Assembly: GCA_030035585.1 (NCBI GenBank)
Contig: CM057481.1
Span: 56,739,128-56,803,127, forward strand
From: Dugong dugon
Lineage: Eukaryota > Chordata > Mammalia > Sirenia > Dugongidae
DNA: 64,000 nt
Reading direction: 5' to 3'
Shown: piece by piece, positions 33,865 through 44,644 of the stretch
Numbering within the stretch: position 1 is the first letter of the stretch
Layout: the number at the start of each line of letters is the position of its first letter
Program-made: the position numbers and the translations under genes
Notes under the pieces: generated by a model
The model's database searches: none
Told to the model about the DNA's origin: nothing
Seen by the model: only the letters and a program-made list of their open reading frames with translations

Positions 33865-34607
33865 TAGTTTTAAACCTCTTGCTTTTAGAGATGGCAGATT
33901 TGCCCAATACAACGTCTTCGAATACGTGACTGCTGCTTCCATAGGCGTTGACTGTGTATCCAAGTAAAATTAAATCCTTGACAACTTCAATCTTTTCTCC
34001 GTTAATCATGATGTTGTTTACTGGTCCATTTGTAAGGAGTTTTTTTTTTTTTTTTATGTCGAAGTGTAATCCATTCTGAAGGCTGTAGTCTATGATCTTC
34101 TTTAGTAGCATCAGTAAGTGCTTCAAAACCTCTTCGCTTTCAGCAAGCAAGGCTGTGTCATCTGCATATCGAAGGTTATTAATGAGTCTTCCTCCAGTCC
34201 TGATGCCCTGTTCTTCTTCATCTAGTCCAGCTTCTTGAATTATTTCCTCAGCATACAGATTGAATAAGTATGGTGAAAGGATACAGCCCTGGCACACACC
34301 TTTTCCAATTTTTAACTACGCAGTATCCCCTTGTTCTGTTCGAACGACTGCCTCTTGGTCTATGTACAGGTTCTGCACGAGCACAATTAAGCGTTCTGGA
34401 ACTCCCATCATTTGCAATGTTATCCATAACTTGTTATGATCCACACAGTCAAATGCCTTTGTGTAGTCAATAAAAACACAGGTAAACATCTTTCTGGTAT
34501 TCTCTGCTTTTAGCCAGGATCCATTTGACACCCACAGTGATATCACTCATTCCACATCCTCTTCTGAATCCAGCTTGAATTTCTGGTAGTTCCCTGTCAG
34601 TGTAGTA
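33865..34607 (-). mobile_element. RTE LINE reverse-transcriptase fragment, antisense
   Basis: On the minus strand this encodes reverse-transcriptase pieces: FIDYTKAFDCVDH (motif A) near 34450, QGCILSPYLFNLYAE near 34280, and RYADD near 34160, the catalytic motif. A frame of 153 codons (34297 down to 33836) is open over the YADD part but lacks the N-terminal half and the 3' end of the element. A T-run at 34040-34054 interrupts it. No (caa)n tail is present, so this fragment is clipped at its 3' side. Confidence 0.88.
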
Positions 34608-34623
34608 GTTGGTTCTCAAACTT

Positions 34624-35077
34624 TTTCTTTTTTTTTTTTTTTGGTGAAAATATATACAACTTCACTAACAGTTTCTATGTCTATAATTCAGTGACATTGA
34701 CTGCATTCTTCATGTTGTGCAACCATTTTCCAAATATTTCCACCACCTTTAACAGAAACTCAGTGCCTACTAAGCAAAAACTTCTCATTTCTCCTTCCCT
34801 CCCACCTCTGGTAACCGCTAGTCGTCTTTGGTTTCTATATATTATTTCATAAAAGTGAGATCATATGGTATTTATTGTTTTGCTACTTATTTTACTTGGC
34901 ACGATGTTTTCCAGGTTCATCTGTGTTGTGCCATGAATCAGAACTTCATTTCTCTTTATGGCTGAGTAATATTCCATTGTATGTATGTACTACATTTTGT
35001 TTAGACATTTATCAGTTGATGCATATTTTGGTTCTTTCCACATTTTGGCTATTGTGAAAACTGCAGTGAACATGGAA
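34624..35077 (-). mobile_element. L1 3' end, antisense, in MER5-type element
   Basis: T-run at 34629-34642, then 'ggtgaaaatatatacaactt', 'gctgagtaatattccattgt', 'tatttatcagttgatg'-like L1 sequence. Target duplication ggttctcaaactt (34611-34623) and ggttcttaaattt (35078-35090), 11 of 13 identical. Confidence 0.85.
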
Positions 35078-35214
35078 GGTTCTTAAATTTCTGAATGTCA
35101 GAATTCCCTAGTGCTCTTATTTAAATGCGGATTCCCAGGACTCTATTTCCAGAAAGGTTGATTGCATGAGGCCCCTCCCTATATCTGCATTTTTAATTCC
35201 CATGAGGTGATTTT

Positions 35215-36178
35215 CTTTTTTTCTTTTTTTTTATATTTTATTGTACTTCAGGTGAAGGTTTACAGAACAAATAGTTTCTCATGAAACAGTAGTACACATG
35301 TTGTTTTATGACATTGGTTAACAACCCCACAACATTATTAACCCTCTAAATTCTCAACCTTTTTTTTTTTTTTTTTGGTGAAAATACACATAGCCAAAGA
35401 TAACACCGTTTCAAAAATTTCTACATACACAGTTGAGTGACATTGACTACGCTCTTCCAATTGTGCTGTTATTCTCACTTAAGATGAAGGCTTGCAGAAC
35501 AAAATAGTTTCTCATTTAACAGTTACTACACATGTTTCCCTATGACAGTGGTTAACAATCTCACAACACATCAACAATATCCTTACTCAACCTTGGGTTC
35601 CCTATCACCAGCTTCCTTCTCCCCTTCTGCCTTCTGGCCCGTTGTCACTGGACTCCTGTACCTCGTTAGTCTCATTTGGTTTTACAGGGCTGTCTGCTCC
35701 CAGGCTGAACAGTGAACCTCGGAGGTAACTTCACCACTGAGCTAAAAGGGTGTCTGGGGGCCATACTCTCGAGGTTTCTCCAGTCTCCTTTAGGTCAGTA
35801 AATCTGGTCTTTTTCTTGTGAGTTAGAATTATGCTCTACATCCTTCTCCAGCTCTGTCCAGAACCCTCTGTTGTGATCCTGGTCAGAGCAGTCAGCGGTG
35901 GTAGCCAGGCACCATCTAACTGTACTGTGCTCAGTCCTGTGGAGGCCTTGGTAGCTGTGGGCAATTAGTCCTTCGGACTAATCTTTTCCTTGTATCCTGG
36001 TCTCTTCATTCTCCCTTGCTCCCGAAGGCATGAGACCAGTGGAGTATCTTAGATGGCCGCTCACAGGCTTTTAAGACCCCAGACACTACTCACCAAGGTA
36101 GAATGTAGAGCATTGTCTTTATAAGCTGTGTCATGCCAATTGAGATAGATGTTCCCCGAGACCATGGTCCCCACAACC
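35215..36178 (-). mobile_element. Stacked L1 3' ends, antisense, at one target site
   Basis: The whole block is flanked by a 16-bp duplication, cccatgaggtgatttt, at 35199-35214 and 36179-36194. Inside, the L1 3' terminus appears more than once in the same orientation. One copy starts after the first T-run ('ggtgaaggtttacagaacaa', 35248). A second, different L1 tail starts at the T-run 35361-35376 ('ggtgaaaatacacatagcc'). A third, longer copy starts near 35480 ('gatgaaggcttgcagaacaa') and runs to 36178. The long copy matches the 3' UTR of the L1 at 22622-31671 ('ttagtccttcggactaatct', 'gcttttaagaccccagacac'). Confidence 0.85.
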
Positions 36179-36232
36179 CCCATGAGGTGATTTTTTAAGC
36201 AGTCATCTAGTAATATACTTTGAGAAATAGAG

Positions 36233-36294
36233 TATTACTGCATGAGCGTTATCCTTTCAGGGTATAAAGGAAACATCCTACATTCTAATTTAGT
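36233..36294. other. Short unassigned gap
   Basis: Nothing recognised. Confidence 0.3.
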
Positions 36295-36480
36295 AGACCT
36301 GAGTTCATGTCTCAAGGACAGCGCTAACCACTGTCCAACCTTGGGTGGGTCACTTAACTTCCCAGGGACTCCTCTGAAAAATGGTGAAACTTTCTCTTAT
36401 GCCAGGTAGGGCTGAAGACAAAAAGAGACGTTGTTTGTGAAAGCGTTTTTTACCCTATAAAGCCTCTGCAAACACTATTA
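36295..36480 (+). mobile_element. MIR SINE
   Basis: 'gagttcatgtctcaaggaca', 'ccttgggtgggtcacttaac', 'aaaaatggtgaaac' follow the MIR core in sense orientation. Diverged. Confidence 0.55.
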
Positions 36481-36534
36481 AGAATATCCTTACCTCTGTG
36501 GCATCCGCCAGAGTTGGCCTGTTTACATCCTTGA

Positions 36535-36625
36535 TCTTATTTATCATTCAGAAGATATTTACTGCATGTCTACTCTGTGTAAGGCTCTGTGGCGGGTGTA
36601 CTTCCCCTGGCCCTTATACAAGCCT
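36535..36625 (-). mobile_element. L2 LINE 3' end, antisense
   Basis: 'attcagaagatatttactgc', 'gtctactctgtgtaaggctc' is a reversed L2 terminus. Confidence 0.55.
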
Positions 36626-37236
36626 GTAAGGGGATTTTGGGCCTCACAAATGGGCAATTAAACCTTCAGCCTCTTCCTGAGAGTTCTGCCCTCCATTTGA
36701 TTCTCAGAACTTTCCTCTGATGATTAAATTGGCACCTCTGTGCAAAAATGTTCCCTTCCCATCGTCTGGGGAGGGCCACTTCTCCCATTATGTGCTTCAT
36801 GGGGGAGAAGCGTGGTAGCAGGCTTTGCCGTCCACTGCACACCGTTAATTTTTAATGTGGGAAGTCAAACTCTGCCAGCTTTCTTTATGGTTCTGAGTGT
36901 GCTGCTGGCCTCTCATCCACTATGCGATGCATCCTCTTGGCTGCTTCAGAAAGGTGGCTCACTCGGGCAGGGGTCTCAAGATGGCAAGTTGTTTAGTTCC
37001 TGTCTAAATAATGGGGACACACACAGGACTTAAGGCAACACATTTTAAGAGATCAGCCAGAAAAGCCTCAAAAGGATGATAGGTCTGGTTGGCTGACATG
37101 GGCAGGGGAGGGGAGGTTAAACATTAAATGGAAGACAAAAAATACCACCTATTATGGGAAAGTGGCCGGACAAAGGAGGAGTCCTGAAATGCAGGGGGGT
37201 TCAAGGCCTGCTCTGCTCACACTCTAGGTGTCCCCA
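36626..37236. other. Unassigned DNA
   Basis: Somewhat more GC-rich than its surroundings. A 97-codon open frame at 36740-37033 has no recognisable domain, conserved motif or splice context, and I do not call it a gene. Confidence 0.4.
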
Positions 37237-37248
37237 GCATCCACAGGG

Positions 37249-37429
37249 GAGCCCTGATAGCTCAGTGTTTAAGAGCTACGGTAAGCTGTGGCTGCTAACC
37301 AAAAGGTCAGCAGTTCCAATCTACCAGCCGCTCCTTAGAAACCCTATGGAGCAGTTCTACTCTGTCCTTATAGAGTCTCTAGGAGTCGGAATCCACTCGA
37401 TGGCAATGGGTTTTTGTTTTGTTTTTAAT
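37249..37429 (+). mobile_element. AfroSINE, short form
   Basis: From 'agccctgatagctcagtgtt' to 'agtcggaatccactcgatgg' plus a (gtttt) tail. Target duplication atccacaggg (37239-37248) and atccataggg (37430-37439). A small 5'-module duplication ('gctacggtaagctgtggctg') is specific to this copy. Confidence 0.92.
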
Positions 37430-37439
37430 ATCCATAGGG

Positions 37440-37744
37440 TAGCAGAAACTTGCCCCTGGCAAACAGAACCTTCCCAATCAGTCTCTGAGCTCTGACCACT
37501 CTGAATTTCAGTGTCCAGAACGTGCTATGCTTTGTTATACCCGCATGCCTTGTAAGTACTTCTCCTGCTTCATCTGGCATTGCTGTTTCCTTCCCTCCGC
37601 TTTTCCACCTCCTATAAACAGCTCAAGGTTGGGCTGAATGTCTTCCCGAGCCCCACAGATGGAATGACTCTTCCTTCCTTGGTCCTCTCTGAGCACTTAC
37701 ACCATGAAAATATACTCCCTTTTGCAGCTTTTGTTCCACTCATA
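37440..37744. other. Unassigned DNA
   Basis: Possibly decayed L2 (upstream part) because L2 fragments follow. Nothing certain. Confidence 0.35.
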
Positions 37745-38105
37745 CTTATTTTAATTCAAATTCCCAAATATTTATTGAGTACCTACTATGTCCCAGGCAC
37801 TGTACTAGATGTTGGGGATATGTTGTTGTTTGTTGCTGTTGAGTTGATTCTGACTCATGGCGACCCCATGTGTGCTGAGCAGAGCTGATCCATAGTGTTT
37901 TCAAGGCTGTGACCTTTCAGAAGCTGATGGCCAGGCTTGTCTTCTAAGGTGCCCCTGGGTAGGTTTGAACCGCCAGCCTTTCGGCTAGTGGTCAAGCTCG
38001 TAACCGTTTTTACCATCCAGAGACTCAGCCAGGGATATAGCGGTGAAGAAAATAAAGCTCCTTGCCTACCAAGCTTAACTACTTTCCTGGGAGACAGAGA
38101 ACTGG
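37745..38105 (-). mobile_element. L2 LINE 3' end, antisense, split by a SINE
   Basis: Left piece 'aaatatttattgagtaccta' and 'atgtcccaggcactgtacta' continues after the SINE with 'gatatagcggtgaagaaaat' and 'gctccttgcctacc'. The two pieces are consecutive in L2. Confidence 0.8.
37822..38031 (-). mobile_element. AfroSINE, long form, antisense, in L2
   Basis: Starts with a (gtt)n tail and 'gttgattctgactcatggcg', ends near 'ccatccagagactc'. The duplication gggatat (37815-37821 and 38032-38038) is short but sits exactly where L2 continues. Confidence 0.85.
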
Positions 38106-38360
38106 GCCTTGTCTGTAGTTCACTGCTGTCTCCCCACAGCCTAGAACAGAGCTTGGCACAGAGAAAGCAGTGAATGAATATTTGTTGAATAAATAAGCCT
38201 TTACTCTAATCCTAAATTTTACTATAGGAAGCTGGTCAGTTGTGTTTTGCATAACAGACTGTGAGCAATTTGTGAAAAGAGACTACATCTTCACCTTTCT
38301 ATCCGCAGAACAGAGCAAGGTACCTGGCACTAAGCAGATGCTCCTGAATGAATAAAACCA
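38100..38360 (+). mobile_element. Two L2 LINE 3' ends, sense
   Basis: 'agcctagaacagagcttggc', 'gaatgaatatttgttgaata' (to about 38200) and 'cagaacagagcaaggtacct', 'aagcagatgctcctgaatga' (to about 38360) are two successive L2 termini. They directly follow the reversed L2, so three L2 ends lie within 650 bp. Confidence 0.7.
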
Positions 38361-38364
38361 TTGA

Positions 38365-39178
38365 AGCTTATTGCTTTAGCTACATCCAGGTACTTTATAT
38401 GCACAAGCTGGTTGGCCCAGTTAGACAATTACTCATTCTGAGACAGCTGATGATCCACGTATTACCCTAATAAGTGCTTTGCTAACTGTAGAGCTTCAGA
38501 CAGCCTTGGGAAGAAAGAGAATCTGTGTGTGGAGGCGTCTCGTCCCTGCTGATTAAGGCAGAAAGGGCTTTGGGGTCTCTCCTTCATGCCACAGAGAAGG
38601 CTGTAAATTTTCTGATCATTTTTATTGTCAGGAGTGTTGGCACAGGTAGTCATTCATCAAGTAGAAGGTGAGATTCTAAACGTCCAACAGCCAATGGTTC
38701 TCCACGCACAGTACAGCATAGACTACTGGGCTATCATCTATTTTCAAATTCTCTTTCTGCCCGCTGCACCTTAGCCTGAAATTTTTCCTTTTTTACTATA
38801 CATTATGAACATCTGTGCAAAAAATTCATGTATAAACAGTCAACCTTTGTTTATTCACAAGATGAAGGAAAGGAGACCCAGAAACTACAAAGTAGTGGCA
38901 TAGTCAAAGCCTCACTTAAATAATTGGCTCTAAACATATTTTATGGGGCTTTGGGGGAAAAAATACACTCCTAAAATGATATACCACAGAAAATATACAA
39001 AGGAGTACATAAGAGTGGGGAAAAGGGGTCAATTTGGTTATATTCCAGGCAGAGGAGACGAAATAGAATTGGAAGAAGATTCATCATAAACAATCCACAA
39101 AGTAGATAAGCACATGTAAAATTTGAGAGCTGACCGTAAGTACTAGATAAATATATTGTTCCCCATGTAGCCATCTCT
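38365..39178. other. Unassigned non-coding DNA
   Basis: No recognised element. Confidence 0.4.
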
Positions 39179-39234
39179 TGCACACACACACACGCACACA
39201 CATGCACACACATGCACACACACCCAGGCACACA
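39179..39234. repeat. (CA)n microsatellite with CG/TG variants
   Basis: An interrupted CA run with occasional g substitutions. Confidence 0.95.
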
Positions 39235-40075
39235 GGTATGTTCCAAAGAGAATGAAGATGCTATATGAGAACGTGAGAAAAAAGCTGGGTAAGAGCAAAG
39301 GCAGGTGAAAAGTGGGAGGGAGAGTATAATGAAAAAGAGATTCTGCAAAAACGCGAATTCGTTGAGTTTACAAAAACTGGGAATATGCTACGTAATATAT
39401 CCAAGGCAATTACCCAAGGGGGGAGAAAGGATCTATTCAAAACTCGCCTGATGACACCTCCAAGATGAAGTGTCAACATGTCCCGGTAATAAGTTAAGTT
39501 AACAATGCCTTAGAGGCCCTTCTCAGAATTCCACTTGAATGTTTGTGAAGTCCCCAATAGTTCACATACGTTAAACAAGGTACTTTGAGATTCTGTTTGA
39601 AAAAACACCATTCTGAAGCAAGACCTCCCGTGACATGTTTCTACCCTGGGAGAATTTTTATGACCAAATTCGAAACCCCAGAAAACAGAGACTGTAATGG
39701 AGATGCTGACTCAGCAGTGAGTTGCAGAATGGCAATGGATACTATTTTAATGATGCTAAAGCTGAAATGCATCATTCTTGAGATTAGCGTATCAGTAAAA
39801 AATAAAAACGTTCAGCAAATCTAACTAAAGCTTTTTACCAAAGGTCAGCAGAAAGAGAATTTTTGCATAAAAGGGAAGATTGAGAGATAGAGTCAGGAGA
39901 TTTAAAAGCGATTACACAGCTTCCAGACCTAAGAGTCTGAGCTGTGGCAGTCTAGATGGGATTCAGTCTCTTTTTGCCTGACTTGTTGCAGGAAAGTGTC
40001 TTTAATGAATTCCCTGACCAACTCTGACACCACTTACATGCTTATCCCATCCTCTGAAATGCAGTTCATTTGCTG
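39235..40075. other. Unassigned non-coding DNA
   Basis: A 79-codon frame at 39585-39824 has no recognisable motif. No repeat named. Confidence 0.4.
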
Positions 40076-40079
40076 AAAT

Positions 40080-40245
40080 GTAATCTCTTTAATTCATTCA
40101 TCCACAGAAATGTATTTAGTATCCATGATACACACCAGGTACTTGGAATAATACCCTGATGATCAAGAGCCAGCTCTTAACCCTCAGGAAGGGTATCATT
40201 CACCTGAGGATACAGCCAAGTCAGCAGTAACTTCAGTCCAGAGTG
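40080..40245 (-). mobile_element. L2 LINE 3' end, antisense
   Basis: 'attcattcatccacagaaat', 'gatacacaccaggtacttgg', 'agccagctcttaaccctcag' is the reversed L2 order, diverged. Confidence 0.55.
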
Positions 40246-40459
40246 AACTATGCAATCATAGAGATAAGTAAGTAGAGAAGACCATGGGAACACAGAGAAG
40301 GGGTACCTGAACCAGGTTTGGGGAGGACAATGAAATAATTGAGAACCATAGAACTGACTCAGCCTTTAGCACACTTCTCTAGAATCAATCATATTTTCAA
40401 AGCACAGCATCAACTTCACTGGACATTAAAACTAGTTTAGTGCCTCTATATAGGTAGAA

Positions 40460-40611
40460 TGGAGCCCTGGTGGCTCAGTGGTTAAGAGCTGGGCTGCTAA
40501 CCAAAATTTCACCAGCTTTCCTTGGAAAACCTATGGGGCAGTTCTACTCTGTCCTATAGGGTTGCTATGAGTGGGAATTGACTTGAGAGCAACAGATTCG
40601 GTTTAGTGTTT
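40460..40611 (+). mobile_element. AfroSINE, short form, B box lost
   Basis: From 'tggagccctggtggctcag' to 'tgacttgagagcaacag'. Target duplication tatataggtagaa (40447-40459) and tatacaggtagaa (40612-40624). The 'ggtcagcagttcgaatcc' segment has dropped out, leaving 'aaaatttcaccagc', so the Pol III B box is gone. Confidence 0.92.
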
Positions 40612-40636
40612 TATACAGGTAGAACCAGCTGATGAA

Positions 40637-40860
40637 GGGGAGAGAGCAAGCGTTGTTAGCCTTGGAATCAGTCCAGGGCTGCAAACCGGCTCCTACTTAC
40701 TAGTTGAATGATGTGCAACAAGTTACTTAGCCTTTGGGTTTCGATGAAGTGGGAATAATGATATCAACTTATAAAAACTGATGTGTGTGGTGCACCTCAC
40801 AGAGTACAGAGCACTAAGAATGTACCCAATAAAATGGTAGCTGAAGTTATTCCTTCTGTT
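40637..40860 (+). mobile_element. MIR SINE
   Basis: 'ccttggaatcagtccagggc', 'caagttacttagcctttggg', 'cacagagtacagagcactaa' follow MIR from tRNA-like part to 3' end. Confidence 0.75.
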
Positions 40861-40885
40861 GTTGTAGTTGCTATGCTTACCAGTA

Positions 40886-41093
40886 GTACTATTGTTGTTA
40901 TGGGCTAATGAGTCAATTTTTGACTCATAGCAACCCAAAGTGACAGAGTAGAACTGCCCCATAGAGCTTTCTAGGTTGTAATCTTTATGGGAGCAGAACG
41001 CCAGGTCTTTCTCCTGTGGAGCCCCTGGGTGGGTTTGAACAGCCAATCTTTGGGTTAGCAGGCGGGGGCTTAACCATTGCAGCATCAGGGCTC
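40886..41093 (-). mobile_element. AfroSINE, full-length form, antisense
   Basis: From the (ttg) tail and 'tgagtcaatttttgactca' to 'agcatcagggctcc'. The 10-bp target duplication cttaccagta is perfect (40876-40885 and 41094-41103). The middle module is present. Confidence 0.92.
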
Positions 41094-41283
41094 CTTACCA
41101 GTATTATTAACACATAAGTAATTACAGTTCTTCAAGTTGGAGTTGCCAAGTACAAGAGAGTTGTCATAGCTCTGCCTCTATTCCTAAGTTTCTCAACGTG
41201 TGGCTGAAAGACCCTAGTCCCCAAAATCCACATAGGGAAGTGCACTCCAATAAACTGTCATAACAGAAATGTTTATATGATAG

Positions 41284-42402
41284 CCACTAGCCACATGTGG
41301 CTATTGTTTTTGTTGTTGTTAGGTGCTGTCAAGTCGATTCTGACTCATAGCAACACTGCCCGTCCTGCGTCATCCTCACAATCGTTGTTATGCTTAAACC
41401 GATTGTTGCAGCCACTGTGTCAATCTGTCTCGTTGAGGGTCTTCCTTCCTCTTTTTCACTGGCCCTCTACTTTACCAAGCATGATGTCTTTCTCTAGGGA
41501 CTGATCCCTCCTGATAACGTGTCCCAAGTATGTGAGACGTAGTCTCACCTTCCTTGCTTCTAAGGAGCATTCTGGTTGTATGTCTTCTAAGACAGGTTTG
41601 TTCATTCTTTTGGAAGTCCATGGTAAACTCAAAATTTTTCACCAACACCACAATTCAAAGGCATCAATTCTTCTTTGGATTTCCTTATTCAGTGTCCAGC
41701 TTTCACACGCATATGAGGCGATTGAAAACACCATGGCTTGGGTCAAGTGCACCTTAGTCTTCAAGGTGACATCTTTGCTTTTCAACACTTTAAAGAGGAC
41801 TTTCACAGCAGATTTGCCCGATGCAATGCATTGTTTGATTTTCTGACTGCTGCTTCCATGGGTGTTGACTGTGGATTCAAGTAAAATGAAATCCTTGACA
41901 ACCTCAATCTTTTCTCTGTTTATCATGATGTTGCTTATTGGTCCAGTTGTGAGGATTTTTGTTTTCTTTCTGTTGAGGTATAATCCATACTGAAGGCTGT
42001 GGTCTTTGATCTTCCTCAGTAAGTGCTTCAAGTCCTCTTCACTTTCAGCAAGGTTGTGTGATCTGCATTACACAGGTTGTTAATGAGTCTTCCTCCAATC
42101 CTGATGTCACGTTCTTCTTCATATAGTCCAGTTTCACGGGTTATTTGCTCAGCATACAGATTGAATAAGTATGGTGAAAGGATACAACCCTGACACACAC
42201 CTTTCCTGACTTTAAACCACATAGTATCCCCTTGTTCTGTTCGAATGACTGTGGCTGTTGAGCACTTGAAATGTGACTAGTGTGACTGAGGAAATTAATT
42301 TTTAATTTTATTTCATGTAAATTAATTTTAGTATTAATTTAAATAGCCAGGCGTGGCTAATGGCTACTATACTAGACAGCACAGTTTTGGGCAACTGTTA
42401 AA
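41284..42402. mobile_element. Old MITE-like DNA transposon split by RTE
   Basis: Left piece 'agccactagccacatgtggc' and right piece 42250-42402 ('gttgagcacttgaaatgtga', 'tttaatttaaatagcc'-like part, 'atactagacagcacag') form one mammal-wide non-autonomous element of likely hAT type. The RTE insertion at 41306-42249 separates them. Confidence 0.6.
41306..42249 (-). mobile_element. RTE LINE 3' part, antisense, with RT end
   Basis: Left end (ttg)n plus 'ttaggtgctgtcaagtcgat' is the inverted RTE 3' end with its (caa)n tail. Reading minus, the region carries KGVCQGCILSPYLFNLYAE near 42200, then LTQAMVFSIASYACESW near 41730. The catalytic YADD region is frameshifted ('ctgcattacacaggttgtta' near 42065). 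Target duplication tgtggctatt (41296-41305) and tgtggctgtt (42250-42259). It is 5'-truncated within the reverse transcriptase. Confidence 0.93.
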
Positions 42403-42955
42403 CATAAACATATCTGGATCTCTCACCAGTTGCTATGAGGCTCAGTTAATCAGAAAAAATGAGAATGTACATTTTTGCCTAGCATACCAGAAGATTCTTA
42501 AGCATACAGATATAGAGAACCATTGCTCTGTTCCTCTAATGCTGTGGTTTTGATTTCATAGCAATGTGTTAATAGAAGAACCCAGAGATTATTAATTAAA
42601 CAGAATATATTTTCTTGGAGAGTATCCCTATTCTAGGCAATGTAGGGGAAAACAGAAGCAAAGTATAAGGTCTCTTCCCTATTTTAAAGGAATTTTTGGT
42701 GTTTTAAAATAGACAAAACTAGGAAAGATTTATGGAACAATTGGGGGAAAAATTGTAAAATGGTGGAAAAAAAGGAATTAATTTATAAAAGTTTGCTGGG
42801 GATGCTCACTTTGCAGTGGAGTAATCTGGGAAGCAAGCCATCATAAGGAGACAAGGATGAAGGAGTAAGGGCTGGCCCTGAGAAAGGGTGTGGTTAGAAT
42901 GCAACATTACAGGCAGTTGGAACACTACCAATAGCCTTCATTTTCTTCTGCCAAA
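42403..42955. other. Unassigned AT-rich DNA
   Basis: No recognised element. Confidence 0.4.
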
Positions 42956-42959
42956 AATG

Positions 42960-43340
42960 TGATGATAACAATAAATATAAATCAATATTTACTGCATATC
43001 TACTTAATGTTGGGAAACCCTGGTGGCATAGTGGTTAAGAGCTACGGCTGCTAACCAAAATGTTGGCAGTTCGAATACACCAGCCACTCCTTGGAAACCC
43101 TATGAGGCAGTTCTACTCTGTCCTCTAGGGTCGCTATGAGTCAGAATTGACTTGATGGGATCGGGTTTGGTTTGATTTGGTTTGACTTCATGTTGAAGGA
43201 CTTTCCCTGTACTATCTCATTTAATTTTCCCAACAACCCTAAGAGGGGACAGCATTCTCACCCCATTCTACATATGAGGAAACTGAGTTAAGTAACTTTC
43301 TTAAGGCCATTGAGCTTGAAAGCAGTAGACCCAGTAGTCA
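42960..43340 (-). mobile_element. MIR SINE, antisense, split by AfroSINE
   Basis: Left piece 42960-43012 ('atttactgcatatctactta') and right piece 43196-43340 ('tctcatttaattttcccaac', 'catatgaggaaactgagtta') are consecutive reversed MIR sequence. Confidence 0.75.
43013..43184 (+). mobile_element. AfroSINE, short form, in MIR
   Basis: From 'ggaaaccctggtggcatag' to 'gtcagaattgacttgatggg' with a (gtttg) tail. Target duplication acttaatgttg (43002-43012) and acttcatgttg (43185-43195). The B-box-like 'cagttcgaataca' is nearly intact. Confidence 0.93.
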
Positions 43341-43434
43341 AAGGAAGCCGTTAAATCTTAATTGAGCTGATTTAAAATATTAGTCTAATACTCGTTGCAG
43401 AAAATACATTTAAAAGACACAAAAAGATGGAAAT

Positions 43435-43562
43435 AACAATAATAACAGCTACTATTTATTGAGCACTTACTATTACTGCCAGACACTCTGCCAGGATTTT
43501 ACATTCATTGTCCACAGAATTCTCCCAACAACACTCCAAGATAGGCTGATCAATATGGGGAT
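43435..43562 (-). mobile_element. MIR SINE, antisense
   Basis: 'gctactatttattgagcact', 'ttctcccaacaacactccaa' is the reversed MIR 3' half. Confidence 0.6.
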
Positions 43563-44542
43563 CAAAGAAATTAACAAGCATGCCCCAAAATAGTCAAGGG
43601 AGAGACCCATTTCAAATGAAGAGAGTTTTCTCTTTAGTTCACAAATGTGCTCCCCAATTTATGCTGTGGGTAAAGAAAAGCACGCGGAAGTGAAGAAAAA
43701 CATGCAGTACTCTTAAAGCCGACGTTACTGCTAAGTTCAAGCTTCTGGCACTGAAATGACAAACTTTACCGATTCCTCAAACATGGAGGCTGTGCCTTTC
43801 ACCTATGGGTCATATCATTTAGTGAATTCTGGAAGCTCTAGGAGCATCTTCAGATATGTTAACAACTGCTTCTGATTTTCGGTTACACAATATTAAGGGA
43901 TTTTCTTCCCCAAATACTGAAAAGTGGGAACACAGGAGAGAAAGATTGATAAAGATTCTAGGTTAAAAACAATTTTTTTTTTCAAAAAGTACATAAATAT
44001 TTATTATTTCGAAGTATGATCTATATAAAATCTAAAATAATTGTACTAAGATACTAGTATACTTGGTCAATTTCTTCATTTGCACAATCTTTTGAACTTT
44101 TGACAAGATTCTTGATTCAATATATAATACATTGGGTGTCAAAAACAGCTATTTTGTTCATGTTTCAAGCAGAGTGTATAGCATTTAATCAGAGCTGGAT
44201 GTAGGATCATGCTTCAATAATGATCAATAGAAAATGCAGTTTAACAATTAAAATTGCTCTATTTCCCATATCATTAAGGGATTTTTTTTTTTTTTTTAAA
44301 GGTCAAGGCACGGTTACATTTTTCATTGCAATTTTCTTGTTCCCCAAATTACAAAAGGGAAATTATTCTTTCTTCTGGGCTCTATAGCCTAATACGTGCA
44401 GTCTTTAAAAGGTAGGTTTTTTAGCAGAAGATGAAAGTACAGCATATACTTAGGAAAAACAGCATTATGATTCTACACACCATCACAGAGCCCAGGAATC
44501 ATATTGTGGTTTATAAGCAAATAATTTCATTTTATATAGAAG
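43563..44542. other. Unassigned AT-rich DNA, 1 kb
   Basis: T-runs near 43972 and 44283. No recognised repeat, exon or RNA. Confidence 0.4.
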
Positions 44543-44600
44543 CTCCTATACAGGGTCACTATGAGTCAGAATCGACTCGACGGTGGTGGGTATTAACTGG
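44543..44600 (+). mobile_element. AfroSINE 3' tail fragment
   Basis: Only 'cctatacagggtcactatga' through 'gtcagaatcgactcgacgg'. 5'-truncated or a deletion remnant. Confidence 0.75.
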
Positions 44601-44644
44601 TATTCCACCTCCTGTCTGTCAGTTTGTTGTGATGTGATAGCTTG

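Larger units (their letters stand above)
34608..36232 (+). mobile_element. MER5-type DNA transposon broken by two L1 insertions
   Basis: Three separated pieces make one MER5-type element: 34608-34623 ('ttggttctcaaact'), 35078-35214 ('ggttcttaaatttctgaatg', 'gcggattcccaggactctat', 'atctgcatttttaattccc') and 36179-36232 ('aagcagtcatctagtaatat', 'actttgagaaatag'). The two gaps hold minus-strand L1 3' ends with target duplications. Confidence 0.72.

Noticed and set aside
32705-34607. The two opposed RTE fragments as one insertion with a twin-priming inversion
   Set aside because: In twin priming the inverted 5' piece lies upstream of the 3' piece. Here it lies downstream of the 3' end, across 570 bp of other DNA, and the two overlap by about 100 bp of element sequence. 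Two insertions fit better.
33865-34607. Functional reverse transcriptase, because YADD is intact
   Set aside because: Only part of the domain is present, the frame is interrupted between motif A and YADD, and the element lacks both its 5' part and its 3' tail.
36740-37033. Possible host exon (97 codons)
   Set aside because: No recognisable domain, no convincing splice sites, ATG to stop contained within non-repeat DNA of ordinary composition.
41532-41846. Plus-strand frame of 104 codons
   Set aside because: It is antisense to the RTE coding region. The minus strand holds the recognisable protein.
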